DNA from: Chloroflexi bacterium 54-19 | GTDB lineage: Bacteria; Chloroflexota; Chloroflexia; Chloroheliales; Chloroheliaceae | Assembly (NCBI GenBank): GCA_001898225.1 | Contig: MKTJ01000042.1 | Coordinates: forward strand, 21,445 to 85,444 | Direction of reading: 5' to 3' | Length of the DNA stretch: 64,000 nt | In this document: positions 7,908 to 17,671 of the stretch, one piece after another | Position numbering within the stretch: position 1 is the stretch's first letter | How the letters are laid out: every line of letters starts with the position of its first letter | Program-made: the position numbers and the translations under genes | The notes under the pieces: generated by a model | The model's database searches: none | What the model was told of the DNA's origin: nothing | The model's input: the letters and a program-made list of their open reading frames with translations, nothing else

Positions 7908-8513
7908 GTGAAAATAGCGATTGTAACCTTTGAGGGTTTTAACGAGATAGACTCTTTTGTGGCCCTCAACATCTTGAACCGGGTCAAGCAAGAAAACTGG
8001 AAGGCCGTGATTGTCGCCCCGACCGAAGTTGTAACCTCCCTAAACGGCGTGACTATCCACGCTCAAAAGTCGTTATGTTTTGTCGCCGAGGCGGATGTGG
8101 TCTTGTTTGGCAGCGGGCGCCTGACCCGCCAAATCGTCCAGGACGAACGGCTGCTGGCTAAACTAAAAGTAGAACCGGAGCGTCAGCTTATCGGCTCGCA
8201 ATGTTCGGGCGCGCTCGTTATGAAGAAACTGGGGTTGGTCGAGAATGTGCCGCTTTGCACAGACGCCACCACCCGGCCTTTCTTGCTCGAAACCGGGGCC
8301 ACGGTTTTAGAGCAGCCGTTTTATGCGAACGGTAATATTGCCAGCGCCGGGGGGTGCCTATCCGCGGTCTACCTGGCGGCCTGGGTTATCCTGAACCTGG
8401 CGGGGCGGGCCGCCGCCGAGGACGCGCTCGGCTATGTCGCGCCGGTTGGAGAGCAGGAGCAGTTTGTGGCAAACGCTTTAAGGGTAATAACCACTTCCCT
8501 GGTGACAAATTAG
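7908..8513 (+). CDS. DJ-1/PfpI family protein
   Basis: The 201-residue protein has the DJ-1/PfpI (class I glutamine amidotransferase-like) fold. The nucleophile elbow GSQCSGALV places the reactive cysteine at C99, and the acidic partner is probably E13 in FNEIDSF. The family includes glyoxalases, deglycase-like proteins, chaperones and transcription-factor sensors, so the reaction is open. There is no AraC HTH domain. The start is GTG 7908 after AAGGGGAAGG. A TTG-initiated kinase gene follows within 12 bases, so the two are probably translated from one mRNA. Confidence 0.88.
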   Translation: MKIAIVTFEGFNEIDSFVALNILNRVKQENWKAVIVAPTEVVTSLNGVTIHAQKSLCFVAEADVVLFGSGRLTRQIVQDERLLAKLKVEPERQLIGSQCSGALVMKKLGLVENVPLCTDATTRPFLLETGATVLEQPFYANGNIASAGGCLSAVYLAAWVILNLAGRAAAEDALGYVAPVGEQEQFVANALRVITTSLVTN

Positions 8514-8524
8514 AGAGGATATTT

Positions 8525-9724
8525 TTGGCAAATACAGAGTTGAAAGCGGAATATGCCAGCCTGGCCGGGCAGATTTTGGCTAAAACCTGGGGTGGGCCGG
8601 TACGCCTGGGCGATTATGAAGAAATGAAGGGTAGCAAACGGCTTATAGTCTATCGTTGCGCTGTCAAAGAGGCCCCCAACGGAAGTCCCGCTACCGTAAT
8701 CATCAAGCACGTAAATTATGAGCCGCCCCGCCAGCCGGGCGAGGAGCCCGCGGAAGTGACACCCGCTCTTATCGCTAAAGACTGGGCCGGGCTGGCCTTT
8801 CTAAGCGAGTTGGACCTCGACGAGCCGCTGGCTCCCCGTTTTTATGGTGGGTCGATGGAAGTCGGCTTGATGGTGCTGGAAGACCTGGGCGGAACTTCGG
8901 CAACCCGGCTCGACCATCTTTTGCAGGGTGACGACCCGGAGGCCGCCGAAACGGCCCTGCTGGCCCTGATGCGTTCGGTTGGGCGGCTGCACACCGCCAC
9001 CGCCGGTAAAGAAGGCCGCTACCGGGCTATTCTCAAGGATTTAGGGGTCGAGCAGCCCACCGACTTTGAGGAATACAACTTTTCTTTTCTCCGGCCTTCC
9101 CTGGAAAAGCTCATTAACATTTTGGAATTAACGCCGTCACCCTCAGTCTTTGCTGAAATCGAGCAGGTCTACCGGATTATGCACGAACCTGGTACTTTCC
9201 TGGCTTATGTGCATGGCGACCCCTGTCCCGATAATTGCCTCTTGGTGGATGGGCAAATGCGCCTCTTTGACTTCGAGTTGAGTTTTTTCCGGCATGCCTT
9301 ACTGGACGGGGCTGACAGCCGCTTTCATTTTCCGACCTGCTGGTGTGTGAACCGGCTGCCGGAGGATTTGTGGCGACGGATGGAAAATACCTACCGGGCC
9401 GAACTGGTCAAGGGCCATCCAACCGCCAGCGATGATGCCATTTTCTACCCGGCTTTATTGGCCGCTGGGATAGGCTGGTCGCTGGCTTTGCTGGAATGGC
9501 AGAGCCTGGAAAGTCTTTTCGAAAAAGATTACGACTGGGGTACCTCGACGGTCCGGCAGCGTGTCCTGCTGCGTTTTGACATGACGGCCCGGAGCGTGGC
9601 GGAATTAGGTTATTTTCCGGCGCTGGGTGCGCTTTTTGGCGATGTATATAAAAAATTGCGGGACCGCTGGGTGCCCGAAATCGAGGAAATGCCCCTTTAC
9701 CGGCCTTTCCGCCCGAAATCTTAG
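8525..9724 (+). CDS. APH-fold phosphotransferase (kinase-like)
   Basis: The 399-residue protein belongs to the aminoglycoside phosphotransferase/choline kinase-like fold. It has VIIKHVNYE as the likely lysine strand, MVLEDLGG as the hinge, the catalytic loop HGDPCPDN (H230, D232, N237) and the metal-binding LFDFE (D249). It should transfer phosphate to a small-molecule alcohol; the substrate is unknown. The TTG at 8525 is set by GAGAGGA five bases upstream; the longer open frame starting inside the DJ-1 gene has no such site. It is followed by a second APH-fold gene. Confidence 0.85.
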   Translation: MANTELKAEYASLAGQILAKTWGGPVRLGDYEEMKGSKRLIVYRCAVKEAPNGSPATVIIKHVNYEPPRQPGEEPAEVTPALIAKDWAGLAFLSELDLDEPLAPRFYGGSMEVGLMVLEDLGGTSATRLDHLLQGDDPEAAETALLALMRSVGRLHTATAGKEGRYRAILKDLGVEQPTDFEEYNFSFLRPSLEKLINILELTPSPSVFAEIEQVYRIMHEPGTFLAYVHGDPCPDNCLLVDGQMRLFDFELSFFRHALLDGADSRFHFPTCWCVNRLPEDLWRRMENTYRAELVKGHPTASDDAIFYPALLAAGIGWSLALLEWQSLESLFEKDYDWGTSTVRQRVLLRFDMTARSVAELGYFPALGALFGDVYKKLRDRWVPEIEEMPLYRPFRPKS

Positions 9725-9751
9725 GCTATTGTTCTCAAAGAGGTGTTTGTT

Positions 9752-10744
9752 TTGACTTTTTCGGTGTGCCAATCCGTTTTATCCGCCGAGGCGCTTTCCC
9801 CGCTTATCGCCGAAAATTACCGTCAACTGGGTGAAATTGAGGCTTGCCGGTTTTTTTACCAGGGTTTGAACGATATATACCAGGTGCACTTTGGCCGGGC
9901 AAAATATATGCTGCGGGTTTACCGGGCCGGTTGGCGCTCGAATAGCGAGGTCCTTTTCGAAGTGGCGATGCTGAACCACGCATCTGAAAAAGGGGTAGAG
10001 GTTGCCAGGCCGGTGCCGCGCCACAACGGCCAGTTCTTCCTGGAGATAGCCGCACCAGAAGGGTTGCGCCAGGCCGTTTTATTTACCTTCGCGCCCGGCG
10101 GGGAGATGCGTTATAACGAGGAACAGGCTTTGTTGTTTGGACGTACTGTCGCGGGATTGCACAACGCTTTAGATACTTTTTATAGCCCGCAGGTTCGCTT
10201 CAAGCTCGATTTAGCCCACCTTCTGTACGAGCCTTTGCGGCTTATCGAGCCTCTTTACCGGGAGCGTCCGGCCCAGGAGTGGCAATACATTGAGGGATTG
10301 GCGGGACAACTTGAGGCTAAATTACACAAGTTCGAGCAGCAGGGTCTTGAGCGAGGGGTCTGTCACGGCGATTTGCACCTGGGCAACGCCCATTTCGAGC
10401 CTGAGACCGGGCGCACGACCTTGCTCGATTTCGATTGCGCCGGGAGTGAGGGCTGGCGCGCCTACGAGTTAGCGGTCTTTTACTGGGCCAGCCGCGAACG
10501 CCTGGAAAAAGTTAAACATAAAGCAGTCTGGGAAGCTTACTTGAAAGGCTATGTCGGGGAGCGGGCCTTAAACCCGCTTGACCTGGAAGCGGTGCCGCTC
10601 TTTGTGGCTTTGCGCCAGTTCTGGATTATGGGGATTTACGCCCGGTTGGGAGCTAATTTTCACTACGAAGCCCTGCCCGAACACTATTTCGGGGGTTTTA
10701 ACAACTATTTGAAGAAGTGGGAAGCAGGTTATTTCGACTTATAA
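9752..10744 (+). CDS. APH-fold phosphotransferase, SrkA/homoserine kinase-like
   Basis: The 330-residue kinase-like protein has YMLRVYR (the lysine strand variant has Arg), the catalytic loop CHGDLHLGN (H205, D207, N212) and LLDFDCAG (D226/D228) for metal binding. Overall it resembles the SrkA/YihE and homoserine-kinase-II group that phosphorylates small molecules or protein Ser/Thr. The start is TTG 9752, eight bases after AAAGAGG; the GTG at 9743 overlaps that site and is not usable. It lies third in the DJ-1/kinase/kinase row and ends at a strong terminator. Confidence 0.85.
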   Translation: MTFSVCQSVLSAEALSPLIAENYRQLGEIEACRFFYQGLNDIYQVHFGRAKYMLRVYRAGWRSNSEVLFEVAMLNHASEKGVEVARPVPRHNGQFFLEIAAPEGLRQAVLFTFAPGGEMRYNEEQALLFGRTVAGLHNALDTFYSPQVRFKLDLAHLLYEPLRLIEPLYRERPAQEWQYIEGLAGQLEAKLHKFEQQGLERGVCHGDLHLGNAHFEPETGRTTLLDFDCAGSEGWRAYELAVFYWASRERLEKVKHKAVWEAYLKGYVGERALNPLDLEAVPLFVALRQFWIMGIYARLGANFHYEALPEHYFGGFNNYLKKWEAGYFDL

Positions 10745-10745
10745 C

Positions 10746-10785
10746 TAAAAATAGCCGGGTTTCACCGAAACCCGGCTATTTTTTC
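10746..10785. terminator. Bidirectional intrinsic terminator
   Basis: AATAGCCGGGTTTC and GAAACCCGGCTATT pair around a 3-nt loop, flanked by A and T runs. It separates the convergent kinase (+) and peptidase (-) genes. Confidence 0.92.
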
Positions 10786-10792
10786 AATACCT

Positions 10793-13453
10793 CTACAGGC
10801 GTTTCAGGAACCACTTCTGGATGCGGTGCAGGCGTCCGATGCGGTGATCGGGGCTACCGTTGCGCGAAAGGTTGTGGTCCTCGTTGGGAGTGCGGACCAA
10901 CTCGACATCCACACCGTTCCTTTTGAGGGCGAAGTAGAATTCTTCGGCCTGCTCGATGGGACAGCGGAAATCGGCCTCGCTATGCAACATCAATAACGGG
11001 GTTTTGACCTTGTTGGCGTGGGCCATCGGCGACCTTTCCCAGATAAGCGGGTTGGTCCAAATGTCGCCCTCGAACTCCGATTCGACAAAGCCAAAACTGA
11101 TGTCCGAGAGGGTGTACATCGTAACCATGTTGCTAACGCAGCGCTGGGTGAGGGCAGCTTTGAAGCGGTCGGTATGGCTGATAATCCAGTTGGTCATGTA
11201 GCCGCCATAGCTGCCACCGGTAACCCCCAGGCGATTTTCGTCCACGTAGCCCTGGGCTATCACTTTGTCTACCACCGCCATAATGTCGTTGTAGTCGTGG
11301 TTGCCCCAGTCGTTGTGGATGGCGGACTGGAAATATTTGCTGTAGCCGACGCTGCCGCGCGGGTTGGTATAAAGGACAATCTGTCCCTGCCCCGCCAGGG
11401 CCTGGAACTCGTGGTAGAAGCTATAGCCGTAGGCGGTGTGCGGTCCACCGTGGATTTCGAGGACCAGCGGGTATTTTTTGGAGGGGTCGAAGCCGGGCGG
11501 TTTAATCAGCCAGCCTTCCACGTCCACCCGGTCGTCCTGGCTGCGGGCCACAATCAGTTCCGGCTCGCCCAGGTGAACCCCATTCAGCCATTCGTTGAGG
11601 TTCGTCACCTGGTGGGCGCTATCCTCATCTTTATCGAGCGATTGGACAAAAACATCTCCCGCGATAACCGGGGTAGTTTTGGCGTAGGCGACCAGGTTTT
11701 CTTTACCCGCGAAACTGAAGTGAGCGATGTGGGCTTTATCTCCGGCGAGGCTTTTCGGCTCGGCGCTGCCATCGGCAGGAACCCGGAAGATTACGGCGCT
11801 GGCGTCGCTGGTGGCGAGGAAAAAGACTTCCTGACCGTCGGCGCTCCAGACCGGGTCGATATCGGCGCTGGCCCGCAGGTCGGTGTTGAGGAACTGGGCG
11901 GTAGTTTTTTCAAAATTGGGGGTCAGACAGCGGGCTTCCCCGGCGGCTCCATTTTCGTCCAGATCAAGCACCCAGAGCCGGTTTAGCTCCATAAAAGAGC
12001 TGTTTTTGGGGTTCTGATGGCCCAGGAAGGCCAGTTTGGTGCCGTCCGGAGAGAAGGCCGGGTGATTGGCCGGGCCTTTGCTGCCGGTCAGTTTGACCGG
12101 TTCGGCGTTCGCCTCGAAGGGGTCAATCAGCCAGAGGTCGCTGGTGCTGCTAAAATCGGCCAGTTTCTGGTCGCGGGTCGAGCTAAAGGCCAGCCGTTTG
12201 CCGTCGGACGAGAAGGCAAGGGTCGCTACGTTGAAGGGGCCGCTGGTTATCTGCTTCGGGGTGGCAAAGCTATCGGCGGTATCGACCAGCCAGATTTGGG
12301 TGTGAGAATCGCCCGGCACCAGGCCCCGGCGACCATCGGCGCGGTGTTTGACCCGGTTGAAATAGACCGGGTTGCCGCCGACTCTTTTTTCCTCAAGTTC
12401 TTTAGCTTCACGGGCCTGCCGGGCTTCGGTGGTTTCCGGTTTGGACCAGGCGGCGGCTTTGGCGGCATCGTCGGGTGTTTCGGCCAGGACCGCCAGGTAG
12501 CGGCTATCCCCCGACCAGACCAGGCCGCTAACGCCGCTTTGCAGTTCGGTCAACTGGCGGGCTTCGCCGGGGCCGGTCACATCCAGCACAAAGACCTGCT
12601 TTTTGTTACCTTCGCCCCGGTCCGAGAGAAAGGCCAGCTTTTTACCGTCCGGCGAAAGGTGTGGGGCCGAGTCGCGGCGGGTCCCGGCGGTCAGGGGGCT
12701 GCTTTTGCCGCTGGCGAGATCGGTCTGCCAGATTTCGCCCTGGTATATATTCTTCTCGCGGTTGACATAAAACACATCATAATAGACGCGCCCGCCGTCC
12801 GGGGACAACTGGACTTCGCCGAGCAGTTTGAACTTGGTCAGATCTTCGGGTTGGATACCCGGTTTTACGGTTGTTTCGGTTGTCATTCCATCCTCACTAG
12901 AATTGTTCGTATTTTTCTCGATCCAATCATCGGTACTTAAAACCTGGGAGAAACGCATTTGCTGCGTGACCAGGATGGCCCGGTGGAGTTCTTCCGCCGA
13001 AACCCGGCCCGCCGAATTGTCGAGGGCCAGCGTCCCGGTAGCATCCGAAAGAAATTCCACGTTCAGACCCATGTGCAGGGCTTGCCGGGCGGTAGTGTCG
13101 CAGCACATCTGGGTCATGTAGCCGGAGATAACCAGGCTGTCCACCCCGTTATCCTTGACCCATGCTTCGAGGGGAGTGCCGGTAAAACTGCCCGGCAGGG
13201 TCTTTTCGAGCAAGAGGTTGCGAGGTCGCCGGGCTACTTCGGGTTGAAGTTCCCATTCGTGGCTGCCACGCCGGAAGGTCCGGCTATCCGGTTGGGGCGC
13301 GGTGTGCTGCACCACTACCACCGGAATATGGCTGGCGGTCGCGGCGTCCATCACTTTAAGAATATTTTCCAGGTTCCCTTCCGGGTAGGTTACCGGCAGT
13401 TTGCCGTCAAAATATTCGTTCTGGACATCAATAACCAACAGGGCTTTTTTCAT
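10793..13453 (-). CDS. Isochorismatase-like hydrolase fused to S9 family acylaminoacyl peptidase
   Basis: One 886-residue frame joins two enzymes. Residues 1-178 are an isochorismatase-type cysteine hydrolase with the triad D9 (VIDVQNEY), K84 ([10 protein letters not shown]) and C117 ([12 protein letters not shown]). After a ~12-residue linker, residues 190-886 are a prolyl-oligopeptidase (S9C) protein: WD-like propeller repeats ([22 protein letters not shown]), then an alpha/beta-hydrolase domain with GGSYGGYM (Ser), EADFRCP (Asp) and DHNLSRNG (His). ATG 12886 (M190) has GAGGATGGA before it, and the 697 residues from there match a free-standing S9 enzyme, so a second shorter product is likely. 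The main start has AGGAGATAT. Confidence 0.9.
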   Translation of the reverse strand: MKKALLVIDVQNEYFDGKLPVTYPEGNLENILKVMDAATASHIPVVVVQHTAPQPDSRTFRRGSHEWELQPEVARRPRNLLLEKTLPGSFTGTPLEAWVKDNGVDSLVISGYMTQMCCDTTARQALHMGLNVEFLSDATGTLALDNSAGRVSAEELHRAILVTQQMRFSQVLSTDDWIEKNTNNSSEDGMTTETTVKPGIQPEDLTKFKLLGEVQLSPDGGRVYYDVFYVNREKNIYQGEIWQTDLASGKSSPLTAGTRRDSAPHLSPDGKKLAFLSDRGEGNKKQVFVLDVTGPGEARQLTELQSGVSGLVWSGDSRYLAVLAETPDDAAKAAAWSKPETTEARQAREAKELEEKRVGGNPVYFNRVKHRADGRRGLVPGDSHTQIWLVDTADSFATPKQITSGPFNVATLAFSSDGKRLAFSSTRDQKLADFSSTSDLWLIDPFEANAEPVKLTGSKGPANHPAFSPDGTKLAFLGHQNPKNSSFMELNRLWVLDLDENGAAGEARCLTPNFEKTTAQFLNTDLRASADIDPVWSADGQEVFFLATSDASAVIFRVPADGSAEPKSLAGDKAHIAHFSFAGKENLVAYAKTTPVIAGDVFVQSLDKDEDSAHQVTNLNEWLNGVHLGEPELIVARSQDDRVDVEGWLIKPPGFDPSKKYPLVLEIHGGPHTAYGYSFYHEFQALAGQGQIVLYTNPRGSVGYSKYFQSAIHNDWGNHDYNDIMAVVDKVIAQGYVDENRLGVTGGSYGGYMTNWIISHTDRFKAALTQRCVSNMVTMYTLSDISFGFVESEFEGDIWTNPLIWERSPMAHANKVKTPLLMLHSEADFRCPIEQAEEFYFALKRNGVDVELVRTPNEDHNLSRNGSPDHRIGRLHRIQKWFLKRL
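12884..12897 (-). promoter_or_regulatory. Internal ribosome-binding site and start in the fusion gene
   Basis: GAGGATGGA directly precedes ATG at 12886 in frame. The same bases encode Glu-Asp-Gly of the interdomain linker, so the site would allow the peptidase to be made alone. Confidence 0.5.
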
Positions 13454-13603
13454 ATATCTCCTAGAAACAGGTTTGAGCAGAAAAAGTTGGGCTGGTTTAA
13501 TAATAATATTTTGGTACAGGGTTGGTCAAACAAAATGCCCGTCTAAAAATTCAGGCGGGCGCATGTTGTTTCTTCTTAAGAAGATGGTTGCTTCCAGAAG
13601 GTT

Positions 13604-14854
13604 TCACATGACAAACATGCGGTAGTAAATTTCCTGCAACATGTGCCAGAACGAAATATAGCGTTCTAAATCACCACCATCATGCATTAAAGACCAGGCT
13701 TCCCATTCACCATCCTTATTGACGACCAGGGGATTTAGCAGATAAAAATCGTTGCCATCATAATCGCCAATGAAAAGGGTAGCCAGGGCGTGTCCTATTT
13801 TAGTGATAACGTTATTCTGTTTGACATAATCATAATATTCTTCATCTGAAACGGTATCATCTAGAGGTAGGGAGCTTCCAAGTTCCCTTTCCCAGAAATC
13901 TTTGTCATTACCACCGTCAATACCCCATTTAACTTCGGATAAAGGGAAAAGTTCTGCCAGCATTCCCTTTTGGTGATGAACAGCTAGGCCATTCGAAACT
14001 TTTAGGAACTGGCGGTAGGACGGTGGGAAGGTGATTGCCAGGCGGATTTCGGTGGCCTCAATTTCAGCCTCGCTGGCGGGGGTCCGGGTCAGTTGAGGAT
14101 TTTCCCGGTCATATTCTTCTAATGTACCGGGATCAAATAAGAAATCTTCTCTTATTCCCGGTTTGAAAACGAGTTCGTTCCATTTTTGCAAAAAAGGTTG
14201 CCAGGAATAAACCAGTGTAATTTTATTGGTAGTCGGGTCTAAAATTCGCTCAGGTTCCAGCCATAAAACTCGGCTCTTCTCGGCGTAATCTTCATGCACA
14301 ATCAGCATTAATTCATAAAGAGAACGGTATCTGGTGACAAATGGTTCGTTTTCGTTGAGCAGCCAGGCTTCCCATTCGCCTTCAGAGGTGGTTGTAGCCG
14401 GGTTTAGTAGAACTCCACCACCGACATAAAGCATATTTTGAAGCAATTCTTTTTGGTCAATAGTGAAAGAAGAGAGTTGCCCGTAATCCCTGGAATTATA
14501 GTCTTCAGGAAGTTCTTCCAGCCATTCGTCATTCTTAAAAAACTGTTCCCACCGCTCGAAAAATTTAGGGTCAGACTTCTCGAACCAGTCGACTTTCTCA
14601 AGGTCCCAAAAATAAAGGTTATTTATATTAAATTTTGGGCCGCCTACTGCCAGGAAATCCCGGTAGGAAGGGGGCAACGCTTTGCCGAGCCGCGTTTCTA
14701 AAGCCTTGATGGCCGCCATCAACTCCGGTGACGCATCCAGGCTAAAAGTGACTCTTTCAAAGAGATGGCCGTAAAACCAGGCAAATTTATCGTCCAGTCT
14801 CTGTGCTTCATCGGACCACCAATTCAGTAAATTTAGCCAGTCGTCGGTAGTCAT
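13604..14854 (-). CDS. Tandem SUKH (SMI1/KNR4) domain protein
   Basis: The 416-residue protein contains two SMI1/KNR4-type domains, marked by LPPSYRDFLAVGG (first, residues ~40-210) and FPPSYRQFLKVSNG (second, ~265-410). SUKH proteins are commonly immunity partners of polymorphic toxins or nuclease regulators. No toxin gene lies nearby. GGAGGGAT upstream of ATG 14854 favours that start over one 21 codons earlier. The coding sequence is clearly richer in A/T than its neighbours, which suggests acquisition by transfer. Flanking gaps are AT-rich and hold no recognisable gene. Confidence 0.82.
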   Translation of the reverse strand: MTTDDWLNLLNWWSDEAQRLDDKFAWFYGHLFERVTFSLDASPELMAAIKALETRLGKALPPSYRDFLAVGGPKFNINNLYFWDLEKVDWFEKSDPKFFERWEQFFKNDEWLEELPEDYNSRDYGQLSSFTIDQKELLQNMLYVGGGVLLNPATTTSEGEWEAWLLNENEPFVTRYRSLYELMLIVHEDYAEKSRVLWLEPERILDPTTNKITLVYSWQPFLQKWNELVFKPGIREDFLFDPGTLEEYDRENPQLTRTPASEAEIEATEIRLAITFPPSYRQFLKVSNGLAVHHQKGMLAELFPLSEVKWGIDGGNDKDFWERELGSSLPLDDTVSDEEYYDYVKQNNVITKIGHALATLFIGDYDGNDFYLLNPLVVNKDGEWEAWSLMHDGGDLERYISFWHMLQEIYYRMFVM

Positions 14855-15024
14855 TTTAGAATCCCTCCGCTTATATGATTTTTGCGAGTCCACCAATGCG
14901 ATTAAGATTACAGGCAAATCTATTTTGAAAGTAATCTCAATATTTTAAAAAATTGGCCGATTAAAAAAGAATTATTTGGTTATATTATATTTGAAAATTG
15001 AAAATAAAGTAAGAGTTGGAGGGT

Positions 15025-16641
15025 TTAACGGCGGACGAAACGCCGCACCACGCTACGGAGTTCTTCCAGGCGGAGAAGATAGGCCGCCCCGGCGTAGACC
15101 GCCCCGCCGAGGCCAATCAGGAAGAAAGTAATGATGATAACGCCGATTTTATCGGCATTTGCCAGCGGTTCCTGCAAGGCTTTCACGCCGATGAGCAGCA
15201 CGAGCCCCATGAGGTCGGCAGCGATACCTATTTTGAAGATAGCCACCAGCAAGACATCGGTGTTGCCCTCGGTGAGCGAACCTACCTGGCGGGTGAGGAA
15301 CCAGTAGAGCAGGACCATCTCGGCGGTGGTGCTGAGAGCCAGGGCCAGGGCCAACCCGCCCTGTTGCAACGGCCCGATTAATAACACGCTCAAAATGAAG
15401 TTCAGCCCAACTGTGACCAGGGCCACCATTACAGGGGTGCGGGTGTCGTGGAGGGCGAAAAATCCCCGGGTGAGGATTTCCACCACGCCATAAGAAACCA
15501 GGCCAAAACTAAAACATAAGACGGTCGGGCTGACCAGGTCGGTGCTGGCGCTGTCGAATTTACCGCTCTGGTAGAGGGTCATCACGATAGGGCGGGCCAG
15601 GATACCCAGGCCGAGCGCGGCGGGCAGGGCCAGGAAAAAGACCTGCCGCAAAGCCCCGATAAGGGTTTCTTTCATCCCGGCCAGGTTATTTTCGCCGAGA
15701 AAACGGGCCATCGCCGGGAATGCCACCGTGGCGAGACTGATGGCAAAGACCCCGTGTGGTAACATGAACAACTGGTAAGCCAGGTTAAAAGCGGTCACGC
15801 GGGCCGGTCCCTGCTCAAGGCCGGACCCTAAATTTGTCGCGATAAAGAAGTTGGCCTGGAAAGCGGCCTGTCCCAGCAGGCGGGGTAGCAAGGCCCGCAA
15901 AACCTGTTTTGCACCGGGAGCCTGGCTATCCAGGGAGGGGCGGAAATAGAAACCGAGCCGGTAGAGGGTCGGCACCTGGACTAGCAGGTAGAGAAACGAG
16001 CCGATGATAGCTCCCAGCGCGACCCCCTGGATACCGAAAGGTCCGGTCAGAAAGAGCGTGCCGCCGATAATCGAAAGGTTGTAGATGAGCGGGGCTACGG
16101 CGGGCCAGACGAAATTCTCGCTGCCGTTGAGCAGGGCCAGGGCAATCCCACCCAATCCCATAAAGAAGGGTTGCAGCAGCAAAAGGCGGGTAAGGTCGGT
16201 GGTTAACCGTTTGGTTTCTTCTGGGAAATTCGGTGCAAGAATGGTCGAGACAATAGCCGGGGCGAAAAGCCAGGCCAGGGCGCTACACACGGCCAGCACC
16301 ACCATGGAATAGTTGACGACGGCGTTGGCAAGCCGCCAGGCGTTTTCGCGTTCGCCCCGACCCAGGAAACGGCTAAAGACCGGGATGAGCGACGAGCCGA
16401 GCGCCCCACCGATTATCAAAAGGTAAAGGGTGTCGGGGATACGATAGGCGGCTAAATAAGCGGCGTAATCATCAGTGGTGCCGTACTTGTTGGTCAGGAC
16501 TATATCCCGCACTACCCCCAGGATACGGCTGAGCAGGGTCGCCCCCATAATCAGGAGGGTGCTGTTGATAAGACCCCGGCGCGTCCTGGCCGGACGAGGG
16601 GGATTTATTTGTTCTTCCTCACCTGTCGCCAGGTCGGACAC
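15025..16641 (-). CDS. murJ: Lipid II flippase MurJ
   Basis: The 538-residue polytopic membrane protein is a MOP-superfamily MurJ, with the N-terminal motif STLLIMGATLLSRILGVVRD, the conserved SSLIPVFSRFLGRGERE loop and about 14 predicted helices. It moves lipid II across the membrane for peptidoglycan synthesis. A basic, proline-rich segment (PPRPARTRRG) precedes the first helix. The start is GTG with AGGAGAAAATAGCA before it. It is the last gene of a minus-strand run containing murE and a suhB-like gene, 30 bases after the latter. Confidence 0.95.
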   Translation of the reverse strand: MSDLATGEEEQINPPRPARTRRGLINSTLLIMGATLLSRILGVVRDIVLTNKYGTTDDYAAYLAAYRIPDTLYLLIIGGALGSSLIPVFSRFLGRGERENAWRLANAVVNYSMVVLAVCSALAWLFAPAIVSTILAPNFPEETKRLTTDLTRLLLLQPFFMGLGGIALALLNGSENFVWPAVAPLIYNLSIIGGTLFLTGPFGIQGVALGAIIGSFLYLLVQVPTLYRLGFYFRPSLDSQAPGAKQVLRALLPRLLGQAAFQANFFIATNLGSGLEQGPARVTAFNLAYQLFMLPHGVFAISLATVAFPAMARFLGENNLAGMKETLIGALRQVFFLALPAALGLGILARPIVMTLYQSGKFDSASTDLVSPTVLCFSFGLVSYGVVEILTRGFFALHDTRTPVMVALVTVGLNFILSVLLIGPLQQGGLALALALSTTAEMVLLYWFLTRQVGSLTEGNTDVLLVAIFKIGIAADLMGLVLLIGVKALQEPLANADKIGVIIITFFLIGLGGAVYAGAAYLLRLEELRSVVRRFVRR

Positions 16642-16671
16642 TGCTATTTTCTCCTACTCTCCCGCAAAACG

Positions 16672-17469
16672 TTATTTTGTTTTGTGATAAATGTCCAGGG
16701 CTTCCATGAATTCCCGGTAGACCAGCGGCGAGGCGGCGATTACGCTCGGTTTGAGGTAGTTGGCCGGTTGCCCGTCATTCTGGGTGACTACTGCCCCGGC
16801 CTCCTGCAAGATTACCAGGGCCGCTGCTAAATCCCAGGGTTTAAGGGCCTGGTGGTAGAAAAGGTCGAAGCGACCCACCGCCACGTTGACGAGACCCAGC
16901 ACGCCTGAACCGAGAATCCGCATGCTCCGCACGCGCGGACGGAAGAACATGGCCTGCCGCAACTGCTCGACCGCTTTTTCTTCGTTATAACCCAGGTCGA
17001 AACAGACCAGGGCCTTTTCCAGTTTTTCAGTTGGAAAGACCCGGATAGGCCGGTCGTTGAGCAGGGTGCCCCGCCCTTTTTCAGCCACGAACATCTCGTC
17101 ACGGAAAGGATTGTAGACCACGCCCATTATTACTTCGTCTTCTTTAGCGAGCGCAATCGAAACGCAACTGGTCGCGAGGTCGGCGGCATAGTTGGCGGTG
17201 CCGTCGAGCGGGTCAATCACCCAGGTATAGGGGGAGTCGGCGGCCCCGGCCTCCTCGCCCCGTTCCTCGGCCAGGATATGATGGTCGGGAAAGTGCTGGC
17301 GGATGTGGTTGACGATTATTTCCTCGCTGCGAGTATCCACTTCGGTAACGACATCCTTGGCGTCCTTGTATTCCATGCGCGCCGGGCCGGGCGGGAAATC
17401 TTTACGCCAATCGAGCATAAGCTGGCCGACCTCGCGGGCCGCCAGTATCGCTACCTCTACCTCTTTCAA
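16672..17469 (-). CDS. suhB: Inositol monophosphatase family protein
   Basis: The 265-residue protein is a Mg2+-dependent sugar-phosphatase of the IMPase/FIG family: VVTEVDTRSEE, LAEERGEE (metal ligand Glu), WVIDPLDGTANY (the D-x-L-D-G-T metal motif) and the late KPWDLAAALVILQEAGA. It probably hydrolyses inositol-1-phosphate or a related sugar phosphate; the exact substrate cannot be told. The start is TTG 17469 with AAGGA upstream. The ~190-bp gap to murE is mostly filled by an inverted-repeat element (17511-17671). Confidence 0.9.
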   Translation of the reverse strand: MKEVEVAILAAREVGQLMLDWRKDFPPGPARMEYKDAKDVVTEVDTRSEEIIVNHIRQHFPDHHILAEERGEEAGAADSPYTWVIDPLDGTANYAADLATSCVSIALAKEDEVIMGVVYNPFRDEMFVAEKGRGTLLNDRPIRVFPTEKLEKALVCFDLGYNEEKAVEQLRQAMFFRPRVRSMRILGSGVLGLVNVAVGRFDLFYHQALKPWDLAAALVILQEAGAVVTQNDGQPANYLKPSVIAASPLVYREFMEALDIYHKTK

Positions 17470-17510
17470 ATCAGAATAATCCTTTCAATAAAGTAGCTAG
17501 AAAAGTGGCC

Positions 17511-17671
17511 AGAAGTTAGAGGTCAGTAGCCAGTGAATATGATACAAAATCAGGTTTCTGAGCTTAAATCCACTTTTTAATTACTACTCGACCTAAATTT
17601 ATCTCAGGTATAAAACACTTGATGAAGTGTCTTAAGAAGAGCTGACTACTGACCTCTGACTACTGACTTCT
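17511..17671. repeat. Inverted-repeat element A between murE and suhB
   Basis: The left arm, which contains AGAGGTCAGTAGCCAGT (17511-17534), and the right arm (17642-17671), whose reverse complement contains AGAGGTCAGTAGTCAG, are inverted copies around a ~107-bp centre. The right arm runs into murE and supplies its last codons and TAG stop. It belongs to a dispersed family (see 19249, 20432, 36401, 55575, 57704). Confidence 0.75.

Noticed and set aside
12017..12940. 307-codon open frame on +, and a 322-codon frame at 11018-11986
   Set aside because: Both lie antisense to the S9 peptidase. Their Gly/Val/Phe-rich composition is typical of shadows of GC-rich codons.
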